From positions 160,465 through 224,464 of the forward strand of contig NZ_KB893315.1 in the NCBI RefSeq assembly GCF_000374045.1: 64,000 bases of DNA, written 5' to 3'. The notes under the pieces are model-generated. The model was not told the origin of the DNA. It saw nothing but the letters and a program-made list of their open reading frames with translations, and did no database searches. A program made the position numbers and the translations under genes. Source of the stretch: Segetibacter koreensis DSM 18137 (lineage in GTDB: Bacteria > Bacteroidota > Bacteroidia > Chitinophagales > Chitinophagaceae). Numbering within the stretch: position 1 is the first letter of the stretch; each line of letters starts with the position of its first letter. Positions 24,130 through 32,875 of the stretch are shown here, in pieces.

Positions 24130-26286
24130 ATGAAGCATATACTATCATTATGTATGCTGCTAATTGCCAGTACCGGCATTTATGCAAAACATACAATCAG
24201 ACTATCAATAAAAAGCAGGGAAGAAAAGCAGCCACTTGCAGGAGCTACAGCAATAATAAAATCAATCAATAAAACAGCACTTGCAGACAGCGCAGGGATT
24301 GCAACGTTTGCAAATCTTGCAGCAGGTACATTTAAGGTTACAATATCTTATGTAGGGTTAGCAGAAAAAGAGATTTCCGTAACAGTTCCAACACCAACAG
24401 AAGCACCATTAGAAGTATTATTACAGGAAGGCGAAGAACATGAACATGAAGTTGTGGTAACTGCAACAAGAACAAGCCGGACCATTAGCGACATTCCTAC
24501 AAGAGTAGAAACGATTTCAGGAGAAGAATTAGCAGAAAAAGGAAACATGAAGCCCGGAGATATAAGAATGTTACTTAATGAAAGTACGGGCATTCAAACA
24601 CAGCAAACTTCCGCAACATCTTATAATTCCAGTATAAGAATACAAGGTTTAGATGGCAGGTACACACAAATACTAAGAGACGGTTTTCCACTTTATTCAG
24701 GCTTTTCAGGAGGTTTAAGTTTAATGCAGGTAACACCACTTGATTTAAAGCAGATTGAAGTTATAAAAGGCTCATCATCTACTTTATACGGTGGTGGAGC
24801 AATCGCAGGTTTAGTAAACCTTGTTTCAAAGACACCAACTGCCAAAAAAGAATTAACGTTCTTAGGCAATGGTACTTCAGCAGGGGGGCTTGACCTTAGT
24901 GGTTTTTACAGCCAGAAGTTTGAGAAGATTGGCATAACTGTTTTTGGTTCAAGAAACACAGGAAGACCGTACGACCCGGCTAAAATTGGGTTAACAGCTA
25001 TCCCAAAATTTGACCGTTATACAATTAATCCAAGACTGTTTATTTACGGAGATAAGACAACCGCAAACATTGGTTTTAGTTACATCTCAGAAGACCGTTT
25101 AGGTGGCAGCACGGATTACATTAAGAAAGGTTCAACTGGTTATTTTGAAAAGAACAATACAGAACGCTTTACTACCCAGGCTCAATTAACACATAAGATA
25201 AATGATAAGGCACAAATGAATTTTAAGAACAGCTATAGCAGGTTCAATCGCTTTATTCAAATTCCATCTTATGCTTTTAAAGGTTTACAGCAATCCACAT
25301 ATTCAGAAGCTACCTATAGCAACGAAGGAGAAAAAGCACAATGGGTTATCGGAGCAAACTTGTTGACAGATGATTTTGCAGAAGACAAACAAAGCAACAA
25401 TGCTTTAAGAAACTATCACTACAATACAATAGGAGCATTCGTACAAAACACCTGGTTACCAACAAAGCAATTTACTTTAGAGACAGGATTAAGAGGAGAT
25501 TATGTAAAGCAATATAGTTTTGAACTGCTGCCCAGAGTTTCAGCTATGCTTAAAGTAACCCCAAAACTTACAGCAAGGTTAGGAGGTGGTTTAGGTTACA
25601 AAACACCGACAGTATTTAATGAAGATGCAGAAAAAATACAGTTTCAAAACATTCTGCCAATCAATCAAAATACAGCAAGCAACGAACGTTCGGCAGGTGG
25701 AAACTTTGATATAAATTATCGTACAAAAATTGGTGAAGTAGGTTTAGCAGCTAATCAACTTTTTTTCTATACAAGATTAAACAGACCCTTAGTATTAACC
25801 ACTACACCTACCAATCAGTATGAGTTTATAAACACGAATGGTCATATAGACACCAAGGGAATGGAAACAAACCTTCGGTTTACTTACGATGATTTGAAAC
25901 TGTTTATCGGTTATACTTATGCAGATGTAAACAGCCATTTCAATAACACCAAAAGCTGGTTTCCGTTAACAGCAAAGCACAGGCTTAATAATGTGTTGAT
26001 GTACGAGAAAGAAGGCAAATTAAAGATAGGTGCAGAAGGCTATTTCTTCAGTCCTCAAAAACTAAATGATGGTGCTATTGGTAAATCTTACTGGACTTTT
26101 GGTTTAATGGGTGAAAAGACCTGGAAACACTTCGCCTTGTTCGTCAACTTAGAAAACATTACAGATACAAGGCAGACAAAGTTTGATACCATCTACACCG
26201 GCACAATTACGAACCCAACATTCAGAGACATATATGCACCTGTTGACGGGTTTGTAGTAAACGGTGGTATAAAAATTAGATTGTAA
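24130..26286 (+). CDS. TonB-dependent receptor, metal-uptake type
   Basis: A 718-residue outer-membrane receptor. It has a signal peptide (about 1-19), a carboxypeptidase-regulatory-like beta sandwich (about 22-98), a His/Glu cluster GEEHEHE (101-107) just before the plug, then a plug domain (about 120-235, with SSIRIQGLDGRYTQILRDGF and GSSSTLYGGGAIAG) and a 22-strand barrel ending in an aromatic/basic C-terminus (KIRL). Such His-rich linkers occur in receptors for nickel, cobalt, copper or zinc complexes. It follows a DUF6660-like gene and precedes a truncated nickel/cobalt-type transporter, which fits metal transport. The specific substrate cannot be read. Confidence 0.85.
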   Translation: MKHILSLCMLLIASTGIYAKHTIRLSIKSREEKQPLAGATAIIKSINKTALADSAGIATFANLAAGTFKVTISYVGLAEKEISVTVPTPTEAPLEVLLQEGEEHEHEVVVTATRTSRTISDIPTRVETISGEELAEKGNMKPGDIRMLLNESTGIQTQQTSATSYNSSIRIQGLDGRYTQILRDGFPLYSGFSGGLSLMQVTPLDLKQIEVIKGSSSTLYGGGAIAGLVNLVSKTPTAKKELTFLGNGTSAGGLDLSGFYSQKFEKIGITVFGSRNTGRPYDPAKIGLTAIPKFDRYTINPRLFIYGDKTTANIGFSYISEDRLGGSTDYIKKGSTGYFEKNNTERFTTQAQLTHKINDKAQMNFKNSYSRFNRFIQIPSYAFKGLQQSTYSEATYSNEGEKAQWVIGANLLTDDFAEDKQSNNALRNYHYNTIGAFVQNTWLPTKQFTLETGLRGDYVKQYSFELLPRVSAMLKVTPKLTARLGGGLGYKTPTVFNEDAEKIQFQNILPINQNTASNERSAGGNFDINYRTKIGEVGLAANQLFFYTRLNRPLVLTTTPTNQYEFINTNGHIDTKGMETNLRFTYDDLKLFIGYTYADVNSHFNNTKSWFPLTAKHRLNNVLMYEKEGKLKIGAEGYFFSPQKLNDGAIGKSYWTFGLMGEKTWKHFALFVNLENITDTRQTKFDTIYTGTITNPTFRDIYAPVDGFVVNGGIKIRL

Positions 26287-26298
26287 ACAACTAATAGA

Positions 26299-26457
26299 AT
26301 GTACTCAATCATTACAGGCAGTTTAATTATCGGTTTACTTCATGCAGTAATACCTAATCATTGGCTGCCTGTAATTGCTATTGGTTGAAAAGAACAATGG
26401 ACAATAGCAGAGGTTACTAAAGTAGCCTTTACCTGTACTTTGGCACGGAGTAAGTAA
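26299..26457 (+). pseudogene. Truncated nickel/cobalt-type transporter (NicO-like) remnant
   Basis: The first 29 codons read MYSIITGSLIIGLLHAVIPN then HWLPVIAIG and stop at a TGA (26386-26388). The same frame continues KEQWTIAEVTKVAF for 22 codons to another stop. The GLLHAxxPNHWLP motif is characteristic of the first helix of NicO/HoxN-like metal permeases. The rest of the transporter is absent, and unrelated sequence follows. It begins 13 bases after the receptor, so it was once part of the same operon. The loss marks the boundary of the accessory region. Confidence 0.55.
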
Positions 26458-26627
26458 AGTCCTCCGGTGAATACCACTTCTTATACGCTGGTCGTATAAC
26501 CACATGCCTTTTGCTTTGCCTCATCTGCCATCCTTCTTGCTGCATCTGTTAACATGAATACTAAAAATATTAGCAAAGGTAAGGAAAGTAAACTAATTTG
26601 AATAGTGGCACACCTAAAAAACAAAAA

Positions 26628-26657
26628 AGGGCCAGGATAGAAATCCAGCCCTGTTTT
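26628..26657. terminator. Hairpin terminator between converging units
   Basis: AGGGC (26628-26632) pairs with GCCCT (26648-26652), with an inner GGAT/ATCC stem, and five T follow on the plus strand. It separates the TonB locus from the minus-strand GH20 gene. Confidence 0.6.
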
Positions 26658-26731
26658 TAATCCAATATTCTATGAAAAACCAATTACATAGAGTGTATAT
26701 TTAATTGAAAAGTTGCAACAGCCGCTTTTTA

Positions 26732-28651
26732 CTACTCGCTCTTTTTATCTGCTCTCTGTTGCAGGTCCTTAATTTGTAGTGTCATCATGCGACCAACCGG
26801 CTTATCGCCTTTGTAGGTTATTACTCTCAGCATAACTGCATCTTTCGGCGGAGTCAAGGCTTCGGTGTATTTAGGATAAAACCTGTCAGGAAAAGAATTA
26901 TCGAAAGTATAATAGATATCAAGTCCTTTTACCTCTGTACTTAATTCAATTTTAATTTGCTTATCTGCAGCGCTGCTTACATTAACAATAGGGTCGTACA
27001 TGCTGGGAGCATATTTTATTTCAGCTTCATCCAGCCTGCCAAAATGCTTTTCTACTTTCTGAGAGAAATTGTCCCAGTTTTTCTTTGCTTTGGGAGACCA
27101 GACAGACTCTGATATTGCAAGAGCTCTTGGGTAGGTCATATATTCCGCATGACGCATATTGTACACTTGTTCTGTCCACAGGTTTGCTTGCCCACCTATT
27201 ATGTATTTCGCATCTACACTATCAGGAACAGGTTCAAACTGGTAAGCTTTACTCAGACGAAGTGTTGCATAAATACGCGGCTCAATGGCAGGATCCCCGT
27301 TCATATAATCGAGGTAAGCAAAAGTGGTTGGGCTCATTACAACATTATGTTTCATTTTAGCTGCTTCTGCTCCGCCTTTCATTCCTCTCCAGCTCATAAC
27401 CGCAGCACTTGGTGCCAGGCCACCTTCCAGTATTTCATCCCACCCAATAAATTTTTTGCCTTTTGAAGTCACGATTTTTTCAAGTCTTTTTTCAAAATAA
27501 CTTTGCACTTCTTCCATATTTTTCAATCCTTCCTTTTGCATTAAAGCTTTAATCGCATCACTTTTTTCCCAAAAGTTTTTAGGACATTCGTCGCCGCCAA
27601 GATGCATGTATTCAAAAGGGAAAAGTTGTGCCAGTTGTGTCACTACTTTATCTAAAAAATCATACACTTTTTCATTTGCAGGACAAAGTGTATTATCTAC
27701 CAAGGCTATTGGCGGCGCACCATGCGACCAGTCCATAATTTCTTCACCGGAACGAACATGATATTTATCTGCGCCTTGTGTACAGGACAATTCCGGATAT
27801 GACACAACTGCTGCCAGGCTGTGGCCAGGAACATCAATTTCAGGCAAAATATTTACAAATCGCTCTTTAGCATATTGTACCAGTTCTTTTATATCGTCCT
27901 GCGTATAAAAGCCACCATAATTTTTAGGCTCATCCGGAGCTGGGGGTGAGAAGGTTCCGAAATAGCCTACCTTTTTTACATTCCATGCGCCTACTTCAGT
28001 TAACTTGGGCAATCCTTTAATTTCGATACGCCATCCCTCGTCATCAGTAAGATGCATGTGAAGCAGGTTAAACTTGTATCTTACCATATCATCGATATAC
28101 TTCTTCACGTCATTCTTGGTGAAAAAGTGACGTGATACATCAAACATTAAACCTCTCCATCCAAATCTTGGATAGTCAGTGATCTGAACACAAGGCGCTT
28201 CCCATTTTACATTTTTTGCAATAGTATCACTTTCAATTTCTTTAGGAAACAATTGCACAAGGGTTTGAACTCCATAAAATATGCCTGCAGGCTGATTTGC
28301 CTTTATCACAATTTGCTTTGGTGAAACCGACAACTGATAACCTTCTTTGCCAATTTCAGCATTTTCAGTTTTATTCAACACCAGCCTGACCGTAGCTGCA
28401 GGTGCAGAACTAGTGACTGTAACATGCATACCGGTAGGTACTGATAAATGATTTTTCAAATTACCTACCGCCTGTTTTAATTCGGGTTGAGAACCTGCCT
28501 CAATGGTAATGTTTTTTGGCAAGAAGAATACACCTGTATTTTTTACTATATTAACAGGTTCGGGGATGATAGCAAGGCCGCTTTTATTGTCCTGGCCAAA
28601 TGCTATAACAGAAATAAATAAGCAAAATAAGAATCCGGATCTTTTTTTCAT
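26732..28651 (-). CDS. GH20 beta-N-acetylhexosaminidase
   Basis: A 639-residue secreted glycoside hydrolase that removes terminal GlcNAc or GalNAc from chitin or glycoprotein oligosaccharides. It has a signal peptide (1-19), an N-terminal GH20b domain (about 25-150), then the catalytic barrel (about 155-520) with YPRFGWRGLMFDVSRHFF, HLTDDEGWRIEI, and the catalytic pair Asp354-Glu355 in HLGGDECPK, where Glu is the acid and the substrate acetamido group the nucleophile. A C-terminal beta domain follows (about 560-625). It is the last gene in a minus-strand run with a DUF5009 protein, consistent with amino-sugar use. Confidence 0.92.
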   Translation of the reverse strand: MKKRSGFLFCLFISVIAFGQDNKSGLAIIPEPVNIVKNTGVFFLPKNITIEAGSQPELKQAVGNLKNHLSVPTGMHVTVTSSAPAATVRLVLNKTENAEIGKEGYQLSVSPKQIVIKANQPAGIFYGVQTLVQLFPKEIESDTIAKNVKWEAPCVQITDYPRFGWRGLMFDVSRHFFTKNDVKKYIDDMVRYKFNLLHMHLTDDEGWRIEIKGLPKLTEVGAWNVKKVGYFGTFSPPAPDEPKNYGGFYTQDDIKELVQYAKERFVNILPEIDVPGHSLAAVVSYPELSCTQGADKYHVRSGEEIMDWSHGAPPIALVDNTLCPANEKVYDFLDKVVTQLAQLFPFEYMHLGGDECPKNFWEKSDAIKALMQKEGLKNMEEVQSYFEKRLEKIVTSKGKKFIGWDEILEGGLAPSAAVMSWRGMKGGAEAAKMKHNVVMSPTTFAYLDYMNGDPAIEPRIYATLRLSKAYQFEPVPDSVDAKYIIGGQANLWTEQVYNMRHAEYMTYPRALAISESVWSPKAKKNWDNFSQKVEKHFGRLDEAEIKYAPSMYDPIVNVSSAADKQIKIELSTEVKGLDIYYTFDNSFPDRFYPKYTEALTPPKDAVMLRVITYKGDKPVGRMMTLQIKDLQQRADKKSE

Positions 28652-28826
28652 GAAACAAACTAATTTAAAAAAATAATAATCGTTGTAGTAAACCGTGAAA
28701 TTATTGAAGGAATATTAATTTAAAAGCTTTATTTGTAATAAACGTTTTTTCTATGTTTTATATATTGATGATGAAACGTTCATCTTAATCATCATGCTGA
28801 TTATACTCTTCATCAAGCAGGTTTTG

Positions 28827-29963
28827 CTAAACCCTAATATAGATTTTCCTTTTATTTAACCACCATCCAACGCTCCAGCAAAGGAGCATATAACAAATGG
28901 CAAAGAGAAATGAACCGATTGCACCAGGAGCAACAACCTGGAAAAGGATATCGTTAATCCAATTGAAAAAGCTCTGCTGAGGAGTAATACGGATCATATA
29001 TAATATAGTAACTAAAATCTCAGATAAGATATAAATAAACAAAGGATTCTTACCAAACACAACAAAAAAGTTAGTCCAGTTGAGCGTGTTTATTTTTTGT
29101 ATTTCAACGATATAAATTAATGCCGAAATCAGGAGCAGGTCAATGCCTGTAGTAACCAGCACAAAAGAACTTGTCCAAAGTTTCTTATTAATAGGAAAAA
29201 TCATATTCCACCATAACGCAAGAAAAATCAACAAGGCACCGGTAAGCATTAATCTTGAAATAGTTTCAAATCCCTTACCTTTTTGCTGAATGAATCTTCC
29301 TGCCATATAGCCAATAAAAACATTTACGATTGAGGGCAAAGTTCCTAACAACCCTTCCGGCTCAAAAGGAACTCCTTCACCGTGATAGATATGATTGTTT
29401 CCCAACAAAAATTTATCAATATAAATCCCGGCATTACCCAACATACTGAAAGGCTGTGCATGATTACCGAAAATGAGCAACAAGACCCAATAGCCGATTA
29501 GCAATAGTATACTGGTTATAATTGCAGCCTTAGTTGATAGATAATGGATCATCAAAGAAGCAAAAAGGTAACAAAGAGCGATTCTTTGCAAAACTCCTAA
29601 GATTCTTGTATTAGCAATCGGAGCACTTGTGATATGACCTGCATTGTCTAAACGAAAAAAAGGAAACCAATACATTAAATAACCAATTAGAAAAATGAGG
29701 GCCGCACGCTTAAATACTTTTGCAAGAAAAGCCGAGTTGCTTATTTGCCTGTATTTGTCAAGCGAAAAACTCATTGCATTGCCAACGGCAAATAAAAACG
29801 ATGGAAAAACAAGATCAGTTGGGGTAAAACCATGCCATGCAGCATGTTCTAACGGACTAAATGGTATGGCGCCACTCCCGGGCGTATTGACTATAATCAT
29901 AAAGCAAATAGTCATACCGCGAAATACATCCAATGAAAGAAACCGCTCGCGTTGGGTACTCAT
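28827..29963 (-). CDS. DUF5009/NagX-like membrane acyltransferase-family protein
   Basis: A 378-residue integral membrane protein with about ten helices. It begins with FLSLDVFRGMTICFMIIVNTPG, then AAWHGFTPTDLVFPSFLF. This is the DUF5009 / heparan-alpha-glucosaminide N-acetyltransferase-like family; the His in WHGF corresponds to the catalytic-type His of that family. NagX homologues lie in GlcNAc-use loci. The GH20 gene 175 bases downstream supports a role in amino-sugar handling. Whether it transfers acetyl groups or transports sugars is unresolved. Confidence 0.8.
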   Translation of the reverse strand: MSTQRERFLSLDVFRGMTICFMIIVNTPGSGAIPFSPLEHAAWHGFTPTDLVFPSFLFAVGNAMSFSLDKYRQISNSAFLAKVFKRAALIFLIGYLMYWFPFFRLDNAGHITSAPIANTRILGVLQRIALCYLFASLMIHYLSTKAAIITSILLLIGYWVLLLIFGNHAQPFSMLGNAGIYIDKFLLGNNHIYHGEGVPFEPEGLLGTLPSIVNVFIGYMAGRFIQQKGKGFETISRLMLTGALLIFLALWWNMIFPINKKLWTSSFVLVTTGIDLLLISALIYIVEIQKINTLNWTNFFVVFGKNPLFIYILSEILVTILYMIRITPQQSFFNWINDILFQVVAPGAIGSFLFAICYMLLCWSVGWWLNKRKIYIRV

Positions 29964-29981
29964 AAAAGAAATTGATTGTAG

Positions 29982-30296
29982 TTAATTGTTTATTTGAGAG
30001 CTAATAACAGATTTTCCATCGGGTGTAAATACTACAAATGCTTCTTTGTTTTGTAAGGCGCCTGTAGAATCTTTGTAAGTAATATCTAATGTATACCTGA
30101 TAGGATTTTTAAATTCTGCATCGGGCGCCTCATGTAAAGTATCTTCTTTGAAAGCTGTAATATCGAAAGCTTGTATATTCTTTAATTTTTCCCTTATCAT
30201 GTTCTTAGCAATCAATTGTCTTTTATCCCTCTCAAACGAATTGTTTTCACAACTAAAAACCAAGATCGTAAAAAGAAACAGAAATATAAATTTCAT
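29982..30296 (-). CDS. Small lipoprotein, 104 aa
   Basis: A clear lipoprotein signal (FLFLFTILVFSCENN, lipobox VFSC) precedes a helix rich in Lys/Arg (about 24-45). A beta-strand domain of about 50 residues ends VVFTPDGKSVISSQ. It starts the DUF5009/GH20 pair, with 18 bases to the next gene. No family is recognised. Confidence 0.6.
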   Translation of the reverse strand: MKFIFLFLFTILVFSCENNSFERDKRQLIAKNMIREKLKNIQAFDITAFKEDTLHEAPDAEFKNPIRYTLDITYKDSTGALQNKEAFVVFTPDGKSVISSQINN

Positions 30297-30457
30297 AAAA
30301 GAAAAGAGTTTAGGAAAGTTGATAACTGCTAATAGTGACTTAATCTATCTGATGTTTTCCACTGAATAATTACGTTAATTACTTTCTCCAAGGGAGAGGG
30401 CTCTGTACAAAAAAATTATGAGCCTGTAATAAGGTTCGGCTATAAAATAATATAATT

Positions 30458-30488
30458 AAACAGTCCCGATTTTATATCGGGACTGTTT
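30458..30488. terminator. Strong 13-bp hairpin terminator
   Basis: The arms AAACAGTCCCGAT (30458-30470) and ATCGGGACTGTTT (30476-30488) are perfect around a 5-base loop. It lies 9 bases after the stop of the DUF1080 gene on the minus strand and probably ends that transcript. Confidence 0.75.
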
Positions 30489-30497
30489 AAAAAAAAT

Positions 30498-31217
30498 CTA
30501 CAATTGCTTTATCTTAATGTTCTTAAACCACGCTTCACTGCCGTGATCCTGCAGTGCGATATAACCTTTTTTAGCCATACCGTATCCTGCTGCATCTTTA
30601 AATTTCCCATTCATTTTGTTCTTTTTCCATTCTTCACTTCCAATTTCATACTCCACTATTTTTTTTCCATTTAACCAATGCTCTACATGACCTTTATTTA
30701 CTACAATTTTAGTATGATTCCACTGGCCAACTGGATTTGGCTCAGCAGTAGGGGCAGGATTCAGTGCGTAATTAGCTCCCGTTTTTTGCCAGTCTTCAAT
30801 TTTCTCAGGAAAGTTAATATCATCAATGATCTGGTATTCAGGACCACTCAAATATGAGCTTTCATTATCTTCTGTTACCAGGTATAAAATGCCGCTGTTT
30901 CCTTTGGGAGAAATTTTCCAGTCAATTGATAACTCAAAATTATCGTATTGCTCTTTGGTCATTAAATCAGCATTTATTGACCCATAGTTCGCAGCACTTC
31001 CTTTACTGTGAAGCGTGCCGTTGCTTACTTCCCAGGATTTAGAAGGTTTATTTTGATAATAGCGCCAGCCATTTTTTGATTTTCCATCAAATAACAATTT
31101 CCACCCCTGCTGCCTTTCGGCTTTAGACAACGTATTGTCAGCTGTCATTTTATAGGTATAAGAGGAAAATGCTATCGCAGCTACTAAAACCCCAACAAGA
31201 AAAACTTTTGTTCTCAT
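30498..31217 (-). CDS. DUF1080 (3-keto-disaccharide hydrolase-type) protein
   Basis: A 239-residue exported protein with an N-terminal hydrophobic signal and one concanavalin-like DUF1080 domain: GWKLLFDGKSKNGWRYY, SIDWKISPKGNSGILYLV, PVGQWNHTKIVVNKGHVEHW. Members of this family hydrolyse 3-keto-glycosides after oxidation of the sugar 3-hydroxyl. It lies 2 bases downstream of a Gfo/Idh/MocA oxidoreductase gene, the pairing expected for oxidation plus keto-sugar hydrolysis. A second DUF1080 gene is at 51,818. Confidence 0.85.
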   Translation of the reverse strand: MRTKVFLVGVLVAAIAFSSYTYKMTADNTLSKAERQQGWKLLFDGKSKNGWRYYQNKPSKSWEVSNGTLHSKGSAANYGSINADLMTKEQYDNFELSIDWKISPKGNSGILYLVTEDNESSYLSGPEYQIIDDINFPEKIEDWQKTGANYALNPAPTAEPNPVGQWNHTKIVVNKGHVEHWLNGKKIVEYEIGSEEWKKNKMNGKFKDAAGYGMAKKGYIALQDHGSEAWFKNIKIKQL

Positions 31218-31219
31218 AA

Positions 31220-32617
31220 TTATGCTTTATTGTTTATTACTTTAAGATTAACAGGATCCCATTGCATTATTTTATTATTGAAATAACTATCGTTGCACAA
31301 CAAGGCAGGAGCTGCAGCATGATAGCCAAATACGGGATCTTCCACTACAGTACCTTTATTGCGGATAGCGTTGGACCAATTGTAAAAGTGGTCGAAGTGA
31401 GCACCTTTATAACCTGCGGCTGCGGCATATTCTGTTTTTTCAGGGGGTACCAACGACATTGATTTACGATCGTACACATACTCCTTACCACCATTAGCAG
31501 CCGCGTTACTTTTTGCCAAAGGGTCATTTTCATCAATGTGTTCACTGTTTCTGTAAAGTGTTACTTTATCCCACTCAACAGTCATTGAACCTTCGCTGCC
31601 TACCATGCGCAAGTAGTTTGTACCGCCTGTGCCGTCAACAAAATTTACTCTTAATGATAGATTAAAAGCAGGATGAACCTGTGTTTCAGGATAATCGAAC
31701 ATACCCAGCATAACATCAGGCACCTCTCTGCCATCTTTCCAATAGCGTAAGCCACCTGTAGCCATTATTTTATTCGGCCCCAATGACCCGGTTACGAAAT
31801 GCAGGCTCGAGAACAAATGAACAAATAAATCGCCTGATACTCCTGTACCATAATCTCGGTAGTTTCTCCACCGGAAAAATCTTGTGGCATCGAATGGTCT
31901 TTTATTGGTATTGGCTACAAAAGTATCCCAACCGACAGTTTGTGGCGAAGCATCTGCAGGTATGGGGTATTGCCATGCACCTGTCGGTGACATGCGAGCC
32001 CAGAACCCTTCAGCATAGTTCAATTTACCAATAGCGCCATCTTTTAAAAGCTGTTTTGCCTTTTCATTCCCTAAAGAACTCAATCCCTGGCTGCCCACCT
32101 GCATTACAACTTTATTTTTATCTCTCGCTGCTATTACAGCCGGCCCTTCTGTAATATCATGAACCATTGGTTTTTCACAATACACCGACTTGCCACTGTT
32201 CATTGCGGCAACCGAAATGTCTTTATGCCAATGATCGGGCGTTGCGATTATAACAGCATCTATATCTTTTCTTTCAAGTATTTGCTTGTAATCACGCGTT
32301 GTTGAGATATCGTTGCCCCATTTCTTTTTTGCATCGGCAAGACGTCCATCATACAAATCACAAACAGCTACCAGTTTTATTCCAGGAACTGTAATAGCTG
32401 TATTAGTATCCGCAGTGCCCATACCGCCGGCTCCGATTAAAGCAATTTGCAACTGGTCATTAGCTGAAAACTTTTGACCTTCCCGAATGAGTCCTTCAAG
32501 GTTTCGTTGCCGGTCTTTTGCAGTTACAATGGCAGGAATCATAGATGCTCCTACTACTCCTTTTGTAAGGTTTGTAATGAAAGAGCGCCGTGAATTTTCG
32601 TTAGAAGTTTTTGACAT
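31220..32617 (-). CDS. Tat-exported Gfo/Idh/MocA family oxidoreductase
   Basis: A 465-residue NAD(P)-dependent sugar oxidoreductase-family protein. A twin-arginine signal is present (NSRRSFITNLTKGVVGAS), followed by the Rossmann fold with IALIGAGGMGTAD, then the ATPDHWHKDI segment and the EKP motif in YCEKPMVHD, and the C-terminal alpha/beta domain. Tat export implies the cofactor is loaded before secretion into the periplasm. It is followed at once by the DUF1080 gene, so periplasmic formation and cleavage of 3-keto-glycosides is a reasonable joint role (inference). Confidence 0.88.
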   Translation of the reverse strand: MSKTSNENSRRSFITNLTKGVVGASMIPAIVTAKDRQRNLEGLIREGQKFSANDQLQIALIGAGGMGTADTNTAITVPGIKLVAVCDLYDGRLADAKKKWGNDISTTRDYKQILERKDIDAVIIATPDHWHKDISVAAMNSGKSVYCEKPMVHDITEGPAVIAARDKNKVVMQVGSQGLSSLGNEKAKQLLKDGAIGKLNYAEGFWARMSPTGAWQYPIPADASPQTVGWDTFVANTNKRPFDATRFFRWRNYRDYGTGVSGDLFVHLFSSLHFVTGSLGPNKIMATGGLRYWKDGREVPDVMLGMFDYPETQVHPAFNLSLRVNFVDGTGGTNYLRMVGSEGSMTVEWDKVTLYRNSEHIDENDPLAKSNAAANGGKEYVYDRKSMSLVPPEKTEYAAAAGYKGAHFDHFYNWSNAIRNKGTVVEDPVFGYHAAAPALLCNDSYFNNKIMQWDPVNLKVINNKA

Positions 32618-32875
32618 ATTTATTTTATTAGCTCGCTAAAATTAAATAGAAGTGTGATAACAATCTATTTATAAAAAATTTTATTATTAATGATATTCTA
32701 TTGTAAGCTCATGTTTACCCGGTTCAATTGATTCATTTTTTTGTGAAACCAGCTTTATTGCTCCTATTTAGCGCCTGTTGCGTCGCACTCTTGTACATTT
32801 TTACCATAATCACCAAAAGCGGAAATTATGAAAATCCATTCAGAAATTTTAATTGGGTTACTTAAAAATTGATTT

